Source: Molanna angustata | Lineage: Eukaryota; Arthropoda; Insecta; Trichoptera; Molannidae | NCBI GenBank assembly: GCA_963576475.1 | Contig: OY754981.1 | Location: forward strand, 31,286,132 to 31,350,131 | Direction of reading: 5' to 3' | DNA: 64,000 nucleotides | Shown: piece by piece, positions 9,939-22,113 of the stretch | Numbering within the stretch: position 1 is the stretch's first letter | Layout: each line of letters starts with the position of its first letter | Position numbers and translations under genes: made by a program | The notes under the pieces: model-generated | What the model was told of the DNA's origin: nothing | Database searches by the model: none | Seen by the model: only the letters and a program-made list of their open reading frames with translations

Positions 9939-11566
9939 TGATGCGTTCGGTTTTGAGTGGCCGTGGTCGAAACTGCTACGAACACCAATGACTAAAAAAA
10001 AGTAAACACCAATGTCATCAATGAACGCGAACACAGAGCTCAAACCGGTTTAAACCGCCCGAGGCCGGATGAAACAAGAAAACTCCACATGACCGGCTGA
10101 TTCAACAACAAGTACGACGTGGAAAAATCAGGCCCAGCCAATCAAATGTCCCGTTCTGATTTGTGACCAATGAATGAATAACGGGACTGCGTCACATTCA
10201 ATTATAAACTGCGCCACAGTCAACTATAAAAGCAGGACCAATTCCCATACAGAGTTAGTTAGCGCCACTACTGCAAGCCAGCAACTCCTCTTCAAGCATC
10301 CAGGAAGGACCACCAGGAATCGCACGAAGCCGTGCTGCCCCCTCCTGACGTCTGCCTGATGCTGAAGAGTACCATCGAGTAAGCTGAACAACAGCAAGCC
10401 AGCAACTCCTCTACCAGCAATCAGGAAGAACCACCAGGAATCACACGAAGCCGTGCTGCCCCCTCCTGACGTCTGCCTGATGCTGGAGAGTACCACGCCA
10501 CCTGAAGACGTGACCTGCTGACCTGCAGCGCCCCTGCACCGGCCGCCTGCATCTCGGGCTGCGCCCTCCGCGCCCGATCGACTACCAGCACCCCTGCAAC
10601 GGCCGACATGCATCTCGGGCTGCGCCCTCCACGCCCGATCGACTGCCAGCGCCCCTGCACCTGCTGACCTGCATCTCGGGCTGCGCCTTCCGCACCCGAT
10701 CGACTGCCAGCGCCCCTGCACCTGATGACCTGCATCTCGGGCTGCGCCTTCCGCACCCGATCGACTGCCATCATCCTTGCACCTGCATCTCGGGCTGCGC
10801 CCTCCGCGCCCGATCGACTGCCAGCGCCTCTGCGCCTGCTGATCAGCATCTCGGGCTGCGCCCACGCACCCGATCGACTGCCATCATCCTTGCACCTGCC
10901 TCTCGGGCTGCGCCCTCCGCGCCCGATCGACTTCCAGCGCCCCTGCACCTGCTGATCTGCATCTCGGGCTGCGCCCTCCGCGCCCGATCGACTGCCAGCG
11001 CCTCTGCGCCTGCTGATCTGCATCTCGGGCTGCGCCCTCCGTGCCCGATCGACTGCCAGAGCCTCTGCGCCTGCTGATCAGCATCTCGGGCTGCGCCCTC
11101 CGCGCCCGATCGACTGCCAGCGCCCCTGCACCTGCTGATCTGCATCTCGGGCTGCGCCCTCCGCGCCCGATCGACTGCCAGCGCCTCTGCGCCTGCTGAT
11201 CAGCATCTCGGGCTGCGCCCACGCACGCGACAGATTAGATTAAGATAAGATTAAGATTGGTTTAAGATTAAGATAAGATTAAGATACGATTAAGATAAGA
11301 TTAAGATAAGATTAAGATAAGATTAAGATAAGATTAAGACTAGATTAAGATTAGATTTTTTTTAAGATTAAAATCGTATCAAGATCACTAGTTTGTATTT
11401 AGATTAAGACAGTGTATTATTGCTGGTATAATAAAGAAAAAATTCTTTTTGTATTTCATTTACAATAATAAATAATTAAATTATAATAACCGGTGTTTCA
11501 CTGTTCCGCCCTCTTGGACCCCGGATTAGACTGATAATCAGTTCGGTCTAATTTCCGGGCGTTTCA
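9939..11566 (+). repeat. 5' LTR of copy 1
   Basis: U3 has AACACCAATG boxes (9981 and 10006), CCAAT boxes near 10139 and 10166 and a TATA box (CTATAAAAG, about 10224). Downstream come two imperfect copies of a roughly 120-bp segment (about 10275-10500), a 61-bp minisatellite, an AGATTAAGATA-type tract (about 11230-11360) and AATAAA (about 11430). The distance from TATA to AATAAA implies an unusually long R region of about 1.2 kb. Confidence 0.85.
10540..11225 (+). repeat. 61-bp GC-rich minisatellite in 5' LTR
   Basis: About 12 units of a 61-bp repeat built around ATCTCGGGCTGCGCCCTCCG and CCCGATCGACTGCCAGC, two of them shortened. Because 61 is not a multiple of 3 and the repeat lacks stops on the minus strand, long open frames appear in all three frames. 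These are not genes. Confidence 0.9.
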
Positions 11567-12040
11567 ATTGGCGCCCAGCAGTGGGACTCTTAGCAAAAGA
11601 GAAAAGAACCTTGACCCTGAGAAAAATGAAATAAGTGAAAATGCCGGTTAAAAAAAAAAAAATAAATAATAATAATAATAAAAACTATCCGCGAAGCAAC
11701 GGGAGAAGAGTCTGAATCTGGACTCTTCCGTTTCCACAGAAACAAATCCATATCCGTTTCTGGGTTCGGGATAAGACCCAGTGGCGCCCACAACAAAGTC
11801 ACCACCATCTGCCAACCTCACCTATGAGACAAGTTGAAAATCTTAGCGAAAACGCCAGGGATTTCGCAAAGAGATGGTGGCAGACTCACCAAGAGCAGCA
11901 GAGATTCTTGCCTGAGACCTCGAATCTACATTTGCAATAATAAATTCCGAAAAGGATTTGAATACCGGATCAATCTTGCTCCACCGCCTTGGGATGGATT
12001 GGAAACCACCCCGACCAACGGCCAAGAAAGTGGGGAGGAT
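11567..12040 (+). pseudogene. Internal region: fused gag-start and pol-end remnants
   Basis: A primer site (TGGCGCCCAGCAGTGGGAC, from 11569) and leader are followed by ATGCCGGTTA (11641), the same gag start as in the larger element at 40987, here ruined by an A-run and stops. A second gag patch at 11756-11800 reads F-L-G-S-G-stop-D-P-V-A-P against FLDSATENPVAP in the larger element. The 3' end encodes YRINLAPPPWDGLETTP..GQESGED, matching the pol tail YHISRLKPAPPSW..GQESGGD. The purine tract AAGAAAGTGGGGAGGAT precedes the 3' LTR, whose first TGA is the stop. This is an internal deletion derivative of a related gypsy element. Confidence 0.8.
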
Positions 12041-13668
12041 TGATGCGTTCGGTTTTGAGTGGCCGTGGTCGAAACTGCTACGAACACCAATGACTAAAAA
12101 AAAGTAAACACCAATGTCATCAATGAACGCGAACACAGAGCTCAAACCGGTTTAAACCGCCCGAGGCCGGATGAAACAAGAAAACTCCACATGACCGGCT
12201 GATTCAACAACAAGTACGACGTGGAAAAATCAGGCCCAGCCAATCAAATGTCCCGTTCTGATTTGTGACCAATGAATGAATAACGGGACTGCGTCACATT
12301 CAATTATAAACTGCGCCACAGTCAACTATAAAAGCAGGACCAATTCCCATACAGAGTTAGTTAGCGCCACTACTGCAAGCCAGCAACTCCTCTTCAAGCA
12401 TCCAGGAAGGACCACCAGGAATCGCACGAAGCCGTGCTGCCCCCTCCTGACGTCTGCCTGATGCTGAAGAGTACCATCGAGTAAGCTGAACAACAGCAAG
12501 CCAGCAACTCCTCTACCAGCAATCAGGAAGAACCACCAGGAATCACACGAAGCCGTGCTGCCCCCTCCTGACGTCTGCCTGATGCTGGAGAGTACCACGC
12601 CACCTGAAGACGTGACCTGCTGACCTGCAGCGCCCCTGCACCGGCCGCCTGCATCTCGGGCTGCGCCCTCCGCGCCCGATCGACTACCAGCACCCCTGCA
12701 ACGGCCGACATGCATCTCGGGCTGCGCCCTCCACGCCCGATCGACTGCCAGCGCCCCTGCACCTGCTGACCTGCATCTCGGGCTGCGCCTTCCGCACCCG
12801 ATCGACTGCCAGCGCCCCTGCACCTGATGACCTGCATCTCGGGCTGCGCCTTCCGCACCCGATCGACTGCCATCATCCTTGCACCTGCATCTCGGGCTGC
12901 GCCCTCCGCGCCCGATCGACTGCCAGCGCCTCTGCGCCTGCTGATCAGCATCTCGGGCTGCGCCCACGCACCCGATCGACTGCCATCATCCTTGCACCTG
13001 CCTCTCGGGCTGCGCCCTCCGCGCCCGATCGACTTCCAGCGCCCCTGCACCTGCTGATCTGCATCTCGGGCTGCGCCCTCCGCGCCCGATCGACTGCCAG
13101 CGCCTCTGCGCCTGCTGATCTGCATCTCGGGCTGCGCCCTCCGTGCCCGATCGACTGCCAGAGCCTCTGCGCCTGCTGATCAGCATCTCGGGCTGCGCCC
13201 TCCGCGCCCGATCGACTGCCAGCGCCCCTGCACCTGCTGATCTGCATCTCGGGCTGCGCCCTCCGCGCCCGATCGACTGCCAGCGCCTCTGCGCCTGCTG
13301 ATCAGCATCTCGGGCTGCGCCCACGCACGCGACAGATTAGATTAAGATAAGATTAAGATTGGTTTAAGATTAAGATAAGATTAAGATACGATTAAGATAA
13401 GATTAAGATAAGATTAAGATAAGATTAAGATAAGATTAAGACTAGATTAAGATTAGATTTTTTTTAAGATTAAAATCGTATCAAGATCACTAGTTTGTAT
13501 TTAGATTAAGACAGTGTATTATTGCTGGTATAATAAAGAAAAAATTCTTTTTGTATTTCATTTACAATAATAAATAATTAAATTATAATAACCGGTGTTT
13601 CACTGTTCCGCCCTCTTGGACCCCGGATTAGACTGATAATCAGTTCGGTCTAATTTCCGGGCGTTTCA
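12041..13668 (+). repeat. 3' LTR of copy 1
   Basis: Same content as the 5' LTR at a constant 2102-bp offset, including the minisatellite at about 12642-13327. I saw no base differences. Confidence 0.9.
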
Positions 13669-13708
13669 ATGTAATTGTTTGTATAAAAAAAAAAAAAAAA
13701 AAAAAAAA
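13669..13708 (+). pseudogene. LINE relic B, 3' end with poly-A
   Basis: The continuation of relic B after the LTR insertion ends in A24 (13685-13708), the fossil poly-A tail. The following 175 bp to the H2A stem-loop hold CA-rich spacer and no gene. Confidence 0.75.
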
Positions 13709-13884
13709 TGTACACAGCTGTCGGACTGTTTATAAAAATAAATAAAGCAACAACAAAAATGAAAGGCACAATTAATGACATTATCCGTAAATTTAAATTA
13801 AGGAAAGAATCTCACACACACACAAACAAACACACACACACGTCGGCAAGTTACTGACTGAGAGAAATTTCTACATATATTGGT

Positions 13885-13900
13885 GGCCCTGAAAAGGGCC
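13885..13900 (-). terminator. H2A histone 3' stem-loop
   Basis: The minus strand reads GGCCCTTTTCAGGGCC, 97 bp after the H2A stop. Confidence 0.95.
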
Positions 13901-13997
13901 TTTTTTTTAAGAATGTATCCTTCTTGACCGTCGCGCGCAACACACCGTAGGTGTGTGTGTGTAATGTGGATGGTTGAACGAATGCGCGTGTGCGGAT

Positions 13998-14656
<659 letters not shown>

Positions 14657-15031
14657 ATGCCGCCAAAGACGAGTGGTAAAGCCGCCAAGAAGTCAGGCAA
14701 GGCTCAGAAGAACATCTCCAAGGGGGACAAGAAGAAGTCGAAGCGCAGGAGGAAGGAGAGCTACGCAATCTACATCTACAAGGTGTTGAAGCAGGTGCAC
14801 CCCGACACCGGCATCAGCAGTAAGGCGATGAGCATCATGAACAGCTTCGTCAACGACATATTCGAACGCATCGCCGCTGAGGCGTCTCGCCTCGCGCACT
14901 ACAACAAGCGCTCCACCATCACCAGCAGGGAGATTCAGACGGCCGTGAGGCTCCTCCTCCCCGGCGAGCTCGCCAAGCACGCCGTCAGCGAAGGTACCAA
15001 GGCCGTCACCAAGTACACCAGCTCGAAGTAA
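14657..15031 (+). CDS. H2B: Histone H2B, unit 1
   Basis: This core histone (124 codons with Met) has a basic tail, [20 protein letters not shown] then [14 protein letters not shown], followed by the fold with [20 protein letters not shown] and [20 protein letters not shown]. The C-terminal helix ends KYTSSK and includes the ubiquitination-site lysine context AVTKYTSSK. Length and end match insect H2B. No intron; the stem-loop lies 106 bp after the stop. Confidence 0.99.
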   Translation: MPPKTSGKAAKKSGKAQKNISKGDKKKSKRRRKESYAIYIYKVLKQVHPDTGISSKAMSIMNSFVNDIFERIAAEASRLAHYNKRSTITSREIQTAVRLLLPGELAKHAVSEGTKAVTKYTSSK

Positions 15032-15137
15032 ACATAGGCGGCTCAATAATATGTATGTCGACCACCATCATGATCTGATCATCACCACTACCACGACGAC
15101 GACGAGTCATCACTCGCTCGCACCACATATCTCCAAA

Positions 15138-15153
15138 GGCCCTTTTCAGGGCC
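15138..15153 (+). terminator. H2B histone 3' stem-loop
   Basis: GGCCCTTTTCAGGGCC with a CCAAA leader, downstream of a (CAC/GAC)-rich 3' UTR. Confidence 0.95.
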
Positions 15154-16838
15154 AACACATTGATTCTGAAAGTGTATCTCCTTTTCGATTGCATACTAAA
15201 CATGGAACATTTTTTTTTTTTTTGTTCTGCTGCTAGTCTGAGTCCGGCATGGGGGATGATCCTACTGATTCGATGTGTAGGTATATTACAAAGAGTAGAT
15301 TCCGCGAAAACGATAATTTTCCCGGGGTCAAAGCAGCTTTCACAAACGAAATTCGACTCCCGTTGAAGGCGACGCAGTTTGTAAAATTGTATTTTCAGTC
15401 TGGACGATCTGTGAGAAGATTAATATAGGTGTGTACCTATCGTGTCAACTTGTTATTGGGTTCTTGTTAATTTATTTATTTATTTATTTATTATATCACA
15501 ATACAGCATATTCATGTTAGGTGATCAACAACGCCCCACTAGGCATTACCTGTTCTGGGGCTGTTGTTGGAGATATAATTTAATGGCTATTTATAAAACA
15601 ATGTTTGATATATTATGCAGTACATGTTTGTTGTCCGGGAAACAAAATAAAATATATGAGTGTAAGCAATATGTTGCTAATTAAAAAAAAAAAAAAAAAA
15701 ATGCCTAAACAAGATCCATAACCAGAGAAAAAAAAAGTATTAACATGTAAAAAAAATAAAAATAACGACAAACACATGCCAAACAGTAACAAAAAATGAA
15801 GATGGAGGAGGAACTGTAGGAATAGAAGAGGAATTGAGAGTGAGAGGTAGAAATGAAGGATTACCTTAATAAAAGATTTATATCTTTTAGGGTAAGGTTT
15901 TTTTTTTGTCTCGACAGAGACGAAGTTGGAATATATATATATATATTATTTAAATGTGATCTCCACTGTAGCTGTCGACAGTAAATCAAATGAAATAAAA
16001 ATAATATACTTACCTATTTATAAGAGAACCGCGAAATCAGGCACCTAATCAGGGCTTTCGACCTGCCACCGGCTGGTTTGCGTGATCGCTTGCACAACGT
16101 TCACCAATTGTGCATTTTTATCGACTTCCCTTATCAAAATGTGTATAGTTACTCACCCACCCCAATAGCGATGATAAGCTCCCCGGGTCCTGCACTTTTT
16201 ACTTTATTGCGTACCTAGCTCATTACGTTTGTTTGATTGTCTGTCTGATTGATTGAATAATTAATTTATTGATTGCATTTGCAGATGATCCTGTAATTTT
16301 GAAAGGTGATGAATGTTGTTTTATTTATTTTACATACTATTTATTTTTATGTACAGCGAACGCGCATAGGCGGTTTTTCATCTTCATACATACGATCACG
16401 GCATATCCCACAATGTGGGGAAACCATGTGTGAATTAAATTATAAAAGTAAGAACGACATATGCGTGTATGCCCACACACGTCTCAACTGAAAAGGCAGT
16501 TTACTTAAAAGGCCGCTGTTGGTTTTGTTCATTTGGTACAATGTAGGTACCTACCTATCTAGGTAGACCGTATTCGCGTCGAATAGACAGAGTGCGATCT
16601 TATGCAGAAAGCAAGCAAGCAAGGAAGCACCACATCCGTGGGTGGGGCATGTGACAATCGTATTATTATAAATTCGATTTCGTCCAGTTTCAATTGCATG
16701 AATGTGCGATTCGCATTGGTATATTTTTTTTTTCAATATAAAAAAAAAACTTTAAAAGACGACAGCAGGTAATTAAACGCCATCCGGGCTTCTCTTTCTC
16801 GATAAAATGTTGGCAATCAACAACGAAATTAATTATAA

Positions 16839-16924
<86 letters not shown>

Positions 16925-17048
16925 CGCGAATTCGAGTCGGGCTTGCCAGTCAGCAGGCCAGCAGACCATCCAGACACCCAGCCAGCTAAACGAGCGGAGG
17001 GGTGAATCGTGTACATCGGTACAACCGTTTTCATCATAATTTATATAT
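15154..17048. other. H2B-H1 spacer before unit 2, left part
   Basis: Same content as 1311-2850 plus the 300 bp lost at the left edge (15154-15490: T-run, TTTA repeats). No gene. The spacer is cut at 17048 by the reverse-oriented LTR element; the last four bases, ATAT, are the target duplication. Confidence 0.85.
16841..16922. repeat. (CA)41 microsatellite
   Basis: The longest of the five (CA)n tracts in the window. It lies 126 bp left of the LTR element insertion. Confidence 0.98.
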
Positions 17049-18529
17049 TGAAACGCCCGGAAATTAGACCGAACTTATTATCAGTCTAATCCGGGGTCCA
17101 AGAGGGCGGAACAGTGAAACACCGGTTATTATATTTTAATTATTTAATTATTTATTATTATAAATGAAATACAAAAAGAATTTTTTCTTTATTATACCAG
17201 CAATAATACACTGTCTTAATCTAAATACAAACTAGTGATCTTGATACGATTTTAATCTTAAAAAAAATCTAATCTTAATCTAGTCTTAATCTTATCTTAA
17301 TCTTATCTAAATCTTATCTTAATCGTATCTTAATCTTATCTTAATCTTATCTTAATCTTAAACCAATCTTAATCTAATCTTAATCTTATCTTAATCTAAT
17401 CTGTCGCGTGCGTGGGCGCAGCCCGAGATGCTGATCAGCAGGCGCAGGGGCGCTGGCAGTCGATCGGGCGCGGAGGGCGCAGCCCGATATGCAGATCAGC
17501 AGGCGCAGTGGTGTTGGCAGTCGATCGGGCGCGGAGGGCGCAGCCCGAGATGCAGATCAGCAGGTGCAGGGGCGCTGGCAGTCGATCGGGCGCGGAGGGC
17601 GCAGCCCGAGATGCATGTCGGCCGTTGCAGGGGTGCTGGCAGTCGATCGGGCGCGGAGGGCGCAGCCCGAGATGCAGGTCAGCGAGTGCAGGGGTGCTGT
17701 TAGTCGATCGGGCGCGTAAGGCGCTGCCCGAGATGCAGATCAGCAGGTGCAGGGACGCTGGCAGTCGATCGGGCGCGGAGGGCGCAGCCCGAGATGCAGG
17801 TCGGCCGGTGCAGGGGCGCTGGCAGTCGATCGGGCGCGGAGGGCGCAGCCCGAGATGCAGGTCGGCCGGTGCAGGGGCGCTGGCAGTCGATCGGGCGCGG
17901 AGGGCGCAGCCCGAGACGCAGGCGGCCGGTGCAGGGGCGCTGCAGGTCAGCAGGTCACGTCTTCAGGTGGCGTGGTACTCTCCAGCATCAGGCAGACGTC
18001 AGGAGGGGGCAGCACGTCTTCGTGTGATTCCTGGTGGTTCTTCCTGATTGCTGGTAGAGGAGTTGCTGGCTTGCTGTTGTTCAGCTTACTCGATGGTACT
18101 CTTCAGCACCAGGCAGACGTCAGGAGGGGGCAGCACGGCTTCGTGCGATTCCTGGTGGTCCTTCCTGGATGCTTGAAGAGGAGTTGCTGGCTTGCAGTAG
18201 TGGCGCTAACTAACTATGTATGGGAATTGGTCCTGCTTTTATAGTTGACTGTGGCGCAGTTTATAATTGAATGTGACGCAGTCCCGTTATTCATTCATTG
18301 GTCACAAATCAGAACGGGACATTTGATTGGCTGGGCCAGATTTTTCCACGTCGTACTTGTTGTTGAATCAGCCGGTCATGTGGAATTTTCTTGTTTCATC
18401 CGGCCTCGGGTGGTTTAAACCGGTTTGAGCTCTGTGCTCGCGTTCATTGATGACATTGGTGTTTACTTTTTTTTAGTCATTGGTGTTCGTAGCAGTTTCG
18501 ACCACGGCCACTCAAAACCGAACGCATCA
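17049..18529 (-). repeat. 3' LTR of copy 2
   Basis: It is next to the purine tract (18530-18546, minus strand). The 61-bp minisatellite spans about 17410-17935, and the minus-strand TATA box (CTATAAAAG) is near 18235-18243. Confidence 0.88.
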
Positions 18530-19009
18530 ATCCTCCCCACTTTCTTGGCCGTTGGTCGGGGTGGTTTCCAATCCATCCCAAGGCGGTGGAGCAAGATTGA
18601 TCCGGTATTCAAATCCTTTTCGGAATTTATTATTGCAGATGGTGATTCGAGGTCTCAGGCAAGAATCTCTGCTGCTCTTGGTGAGTCTGCCACCATCTCT
18701 TTGCGAAATCCCTGGCGTTTTTGCTAAGATTTTCAACTTGTCTCATAGGTGAGGTTGGCAGATGGTGGTGACTTTGTTGTGGGCGCCACTGGGTCTTATC
18801 CCGAACCCAGAAACGGATATGGATTTGTTTCTGTGGAAACGGAAGAGTCCAGATTCAGACTCTTCTCCCGTTGCTTCGCGGATAGTTTTTATTATTATAA
18901 TTATTATTATTATTTTTTTTTTTTTTAACCGGCATTTTCACTTATTTCATTTTTCTCAGGGTCAAGGTTCTTTTCTCTTTTGCTAAGAGTCCCACTGCTG
19001 GGCGCCAAT
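18530..19009 (-). pseudogene. Internal region of copy 2, gag/pol remnants
   Basis: Collinear with 11567-12040: the pol tail ending GQESGED with the stop formed by the LTR TGA, the gag patch with the same internal stop, and the primer site at the right end. It is about 6 bp longer, largely because of an ATT/AAT run near 18890-18920. Both copies share the same deletion structure, so they descend from one deleted ancestor. Confidence 0.8.
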
Positions 19010-20490
19010 TGAAAAGCCCGGAAATTAGACCGAACTTATTATCAGTCTAATCCGGGGTCCAAGAGGGCGGAACAGTGAAACACCGGTTATTATATTTTAA
19101 TTATTTAATTATTTATTATTATAAATGAAATACAAAAAGAATTTTTTCTTTATTATACCAGCAATAATACACTGTCTTAATCTAAATACAAACTAGTGAT
19201 CTTGATACGATTTTAATCTTAAAAAAAATCTAATCTTAATCTAGTCTTAATCTTATCTTAATCTTATCTAAATCTTATCTTAATCGTATCTTAATCTTAT
19301 CTTAATCTTATCTTAATCTTAAACCAATCTTAATCTAATCTTAATCTTATCTTAATCTAATCTGTCGCGTGCGTGGGCGCAGCCCGAGATGCTGATCAGC
19401 AGGCGCAGGGGCGCTGGCAGTCGATCGGGCGCGGAGGGCGCAGCCCGATATGCAGATCAGCAGGCGCAGTGGTGTTGGCAGTCGATCGGGCGCGGAGGGC
19501 GCAGCCCGAGATGCAGATCAGCAGGTGCAGGGGCGCTGGCAGTCGATCGGGCGCGGAGGGCGCAGCCCGAGATGCATGTCGGCCGTTGCAGGGGTGCTGG
19601 CAGTCGATCGGGCGCGGAGGGCGCAGCCCGAGATGCAGGTCAGCGAGTGCAGGGGTGCTGTTAGTCGATCGGGCGCGTAAGGCGCTGCCCGAGATGCAGA
19701 TCAGCAGGTGCAGGGACGCTGGCAGTCGATCGGGCGCGGAGGGCGCAGCCCGAGATGCAGGTCGGCCGGTGCAGGGGCGCTGGCAGTCGATCGGGCGCGG
19801 AGGGCGCAGCCCGAGATGCAGGTCGGCCGGTGCAGGGGCGCTGGCAGTCGATCGGGCGCGGAGGGCGCAGCCCGAGACGCAGGCGGCCGGTGCAGGGGCG
19901 CTGCAGGTCAGCAGGTCACGTCTTCAGGTGGCGTGGTACTCTCCAGCATCAGGCAGACGTCAGGAGGGGGCAGCACGTCTTCGTGTGATTCCTGGTGGTT
20001 CTTCCTGATTGCTGGTAGAGGAGTTGCTGGCTTGCTGTTGTTCAGCTTACTCGATGGTACTCTTCAGCACCAGGCAGACGTCAGGAGGGGGCAGCACGGC
20101 TTCGTGCGATTCCTGGTGGTCCTTCCTGGATGCTTGAAGAGGAGTTGCTGGCTTGCAGTAGTGGCGCTAACTAACTATGTATGGGAATTGGTCCTGCTTT
20201 TATAGTTGACTGTGGCGCAGTTTATAATTGAATGTGACGCAGTCCCGTTATTCATTCATTGGTCACAAATCAGAACGGGACATTTGATTGGCTGGGCCAG
20301 ATTTTTCCACGTCGTACTTGTTGTTGAATCAGCCGGTCATGTGGAATTTTCTTGTTTCATCCGGCCTCGGGTGGTTTAAACCGGTTTGAGCTCTGTGCTC
20401 GCGTTCATTGATGACATTGGTGTTTACTTTTTTTTAGTCATTGGTGTTCGTAGCAGTTTCGACCACGGCCACTCAAAACCGAACGCATCA
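19010..20490 (-). repeat. 5' LTR of copy 2
   Basis: Offset 1961 bp from the other LTR. The minisatellite spans about 19371-19896. AATAAA (minus strand) lies near its left end, as expected for R/U5. Confidence 0.88.
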
Positions 20491-21148
20491 ATATAAATAT
20501 ATACCTTTATTATATGTATTTTTTTTCTAAATATCCACACTCTGTATGTATAATAAGAAACGAGTAGGTTATCAGATCATACGAATACCGCTCCACCGTG
20601 TCCCATCTGCGGTGACGTGACTAACGAGTGAAGTGAAAGATCTATCTGACCACCGAATGCTGGTCTAGAACGGCGAGAGAAGGCGAACGATCAGTTTCTA
20701 GGGCGCTACTATCTCGGGTCGGTTCGACGACGTCTGCCGTCTGAAGGGACTCCCCGAACGAGTTCCGCGTCTTCGAAAAGTGGGTCGACGGTCTCTGCCT
20801 AGCAGTTGCGACGTCGATCTCCGCTTTCTTCGTTCATTTTTTTGATTTATTCGCATTTTTGTCGCACATTACGCCGCGTCGTCTGTCGATTTCCCATTTA
20901 AGAAGGCCGCCGCGGAGTTGAAAAGGCGGAGGCGGCCACTGCCGAGCCTCGGAGGGCAGCAGGAGTCCCCCCTCGATCGCCCCGGAAGGCGCCGCGGGAC
21001 GTCGACGGGACGGTTTTGGAAATAATCGTCGAAAATGCGGAGGATCCAAACAGAAATGAGACCCGATTTCGTTGTTAAAATCGACACGCGAGTCAAGCGC
21101 GCTCACGCTACGGTCGCCTCCGTTATCCGATCCCCAATTGCGGCTATG
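20491..21148. other. H2B-H1 spacer before unit 2, right part
   Basis: Continuation of the spacer after the insertion, including the GC-rich block upstream of H1. No gene is recognised. Confidence 0.85.
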
Positions 21149-21156
21149 TATAAATA
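21149..21156 (+). promoter_or_regulatory. H1 TATA box, unit 2
   Basis: TATAAATA in the same context as at 3511. The LTR insertion ends about 660 bp upstream. Confidence 0.7.
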
Positions 21157-21238
21157 TTATAACGCGACGCACGCCCGTGTACTATTATAACTTACTTACC
21201 TAACTATTTATCGATTTTGATAAAACAAATACAAGACA

Positions 21239-21922
21239 ATGGCAGACCAAGCAGCTACAGCAGCGGTGGCATCTCCGGTACCCACTACACCGGCAAAGAA
21301 GGTGAAGGCCTCCAGTTCGGCGGCGGCGAAGAAACCGAAGGCGAAACCGTCCCACCCGAAGACGTCGGAGATGGTCAATTCGGCTATCAAGGACCTGAAG
21401 GAGCGCGGAGGTTCGTCTCTGCAGGCGATCAAGAAGTACATTTCAGCCAACTACAAGGTGGACGCCGACAAGCTGGCGCCTTTCATCAAGAAGTACCTCA
21501 AGGGCGCTGTCGAGTCGGGCGCTTTAGTGCAGACGAAGGGCAAGGGCGCGTCCGGCTCGTTCAAGCTGGAGGCCAAGGCCAAGGCGTCTTCCGGCGGCGC
21601 CGCCAAGAAGCCGGCTGCCGCCAAGAAGCGAGCGGCACCCAAGAAGGCAGAGAAGACCGCAAAGGCGCCCAAGAGTCCCGCCGCAAAGGCTAAGAAGGCC
21701 GCCGCCAAGCCCGCGGCTGCCAAGAAAGCCGCGGCTAAGCCCAAGAAAGCGGCCGCCTCAGCACCGAAGGCCAAGCCCGCCGCCAAGGCCCCCAAGAGTC
21801 CGACGAAGGCGAAGAAGAGCGCCAAACCGCCGACCAAGAAGCCCAAGGCGCCGAAGCCCAAGAAAGCCGCCGCAGCGCCGAAGGGCAAGCCCGCAGCGAA
21901 GAAGGCCCCCGCCAAGAAGTGA
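21239..21922 (+). CDS. H1: Histone H1, unit 2
   Basis: The protein is identical to the unit 1 H1 (227 aa; globular domain about 38-110). The nearest foreign DNA is the LTR element 745 bp upstream, beyond the GC-rich block, so promoter and leader look intact. Confidence 0.98.
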   Translation: MADQAATAAVASPVPTTPAKKVKASSSAAAKKPKAKPSHPKTSEMVNSAIKDLKERGGSSLQAIKKYISANYKVDADKLAPFIKKYLKGAVESGALVQTKGKGASGSFKLEAKAKASSGGAAKKPAAAKKRAAPKKAEKTAKAPKSPAAKAKKAAAKPAAAKKAAAKPKKAAASAPKAKPAAKAPKSPTKAKKSAKPPTKKPKAPKPKKAAAAPKGKPAAKKAPAKK

Positions 21923-22097
21923 AGTGTTCGATAGACGTGCTTCTCTCCTCCGGCTCGCCTCGCCTCGCCTTCCTTTCCAGGCCGAGCGTGTGTGTCCTCC
22001 GGCCCGGTCGGCCTACTTACTTACATACCTACCTACTTACTACACGGGAGAGGGACGAGAGAGAGACCAACAGACGACGACGATGAAATTAACAAAA

Positions 22098-22113
22098 AGC
22101 CCTTTTCAGGGCT
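22098..22113 (+). terminator. H1 3' stem-loop, unit 2
   Basis: AGCCCTTTTCAGGGCT, unchanged from unit 1. Confidence 0.93.

Larger units (their letters stand above)
9939..13668 (+). mobile_element. Non-autonomous LTR retrotransposon, copy 1
   Basis: Two 1628-bp LTRs (TGATGCG..TTTCA), offset by 2102 bp and apparently identical, flank a 474-bp internal region. The target duplication is ATGT (9935-9938 and 13669-13672), and removing the element with one copy restores the relic B sequence seen at 27580-27600. A primer site follows the first LTR and a purine tract precedes the second. The interior is too small for gag or pol, so movement needs proteins supplied in trans. LTR identity points to a very recent insertion. 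Confidence 0.92.
17049..20490 (-). mobile_element. Non-autonomous LTR retrotransposon, copy 2
   Basis: This is the same family as copy 1 in opposite orientation. Its 1481-bp LTRs (17049-18529 and 19010-20490) surround a 480-bp interior. The target duplication ATAT (17045-17048 and 20491-20494) exactly rebuilds the uninterrupted spacer seen at 30940-30950. The one LTR difference I saw is C/A at 17054 versus 19015, next to the primer site. The LTRs are shorter than in copy 1 mainly because the minisatellite has about 9 units rather than 12. Confidence 0.92.

Noticed and set aside
10224..11222. Stop-free frames of 100-213 codons (GAARDADQQ..QSIGRGGRSPR type) in the mini-element LTRs
   Set aside because: They follow from the 61-bp minisatellite period, occur in several frames and have no independent protein features.
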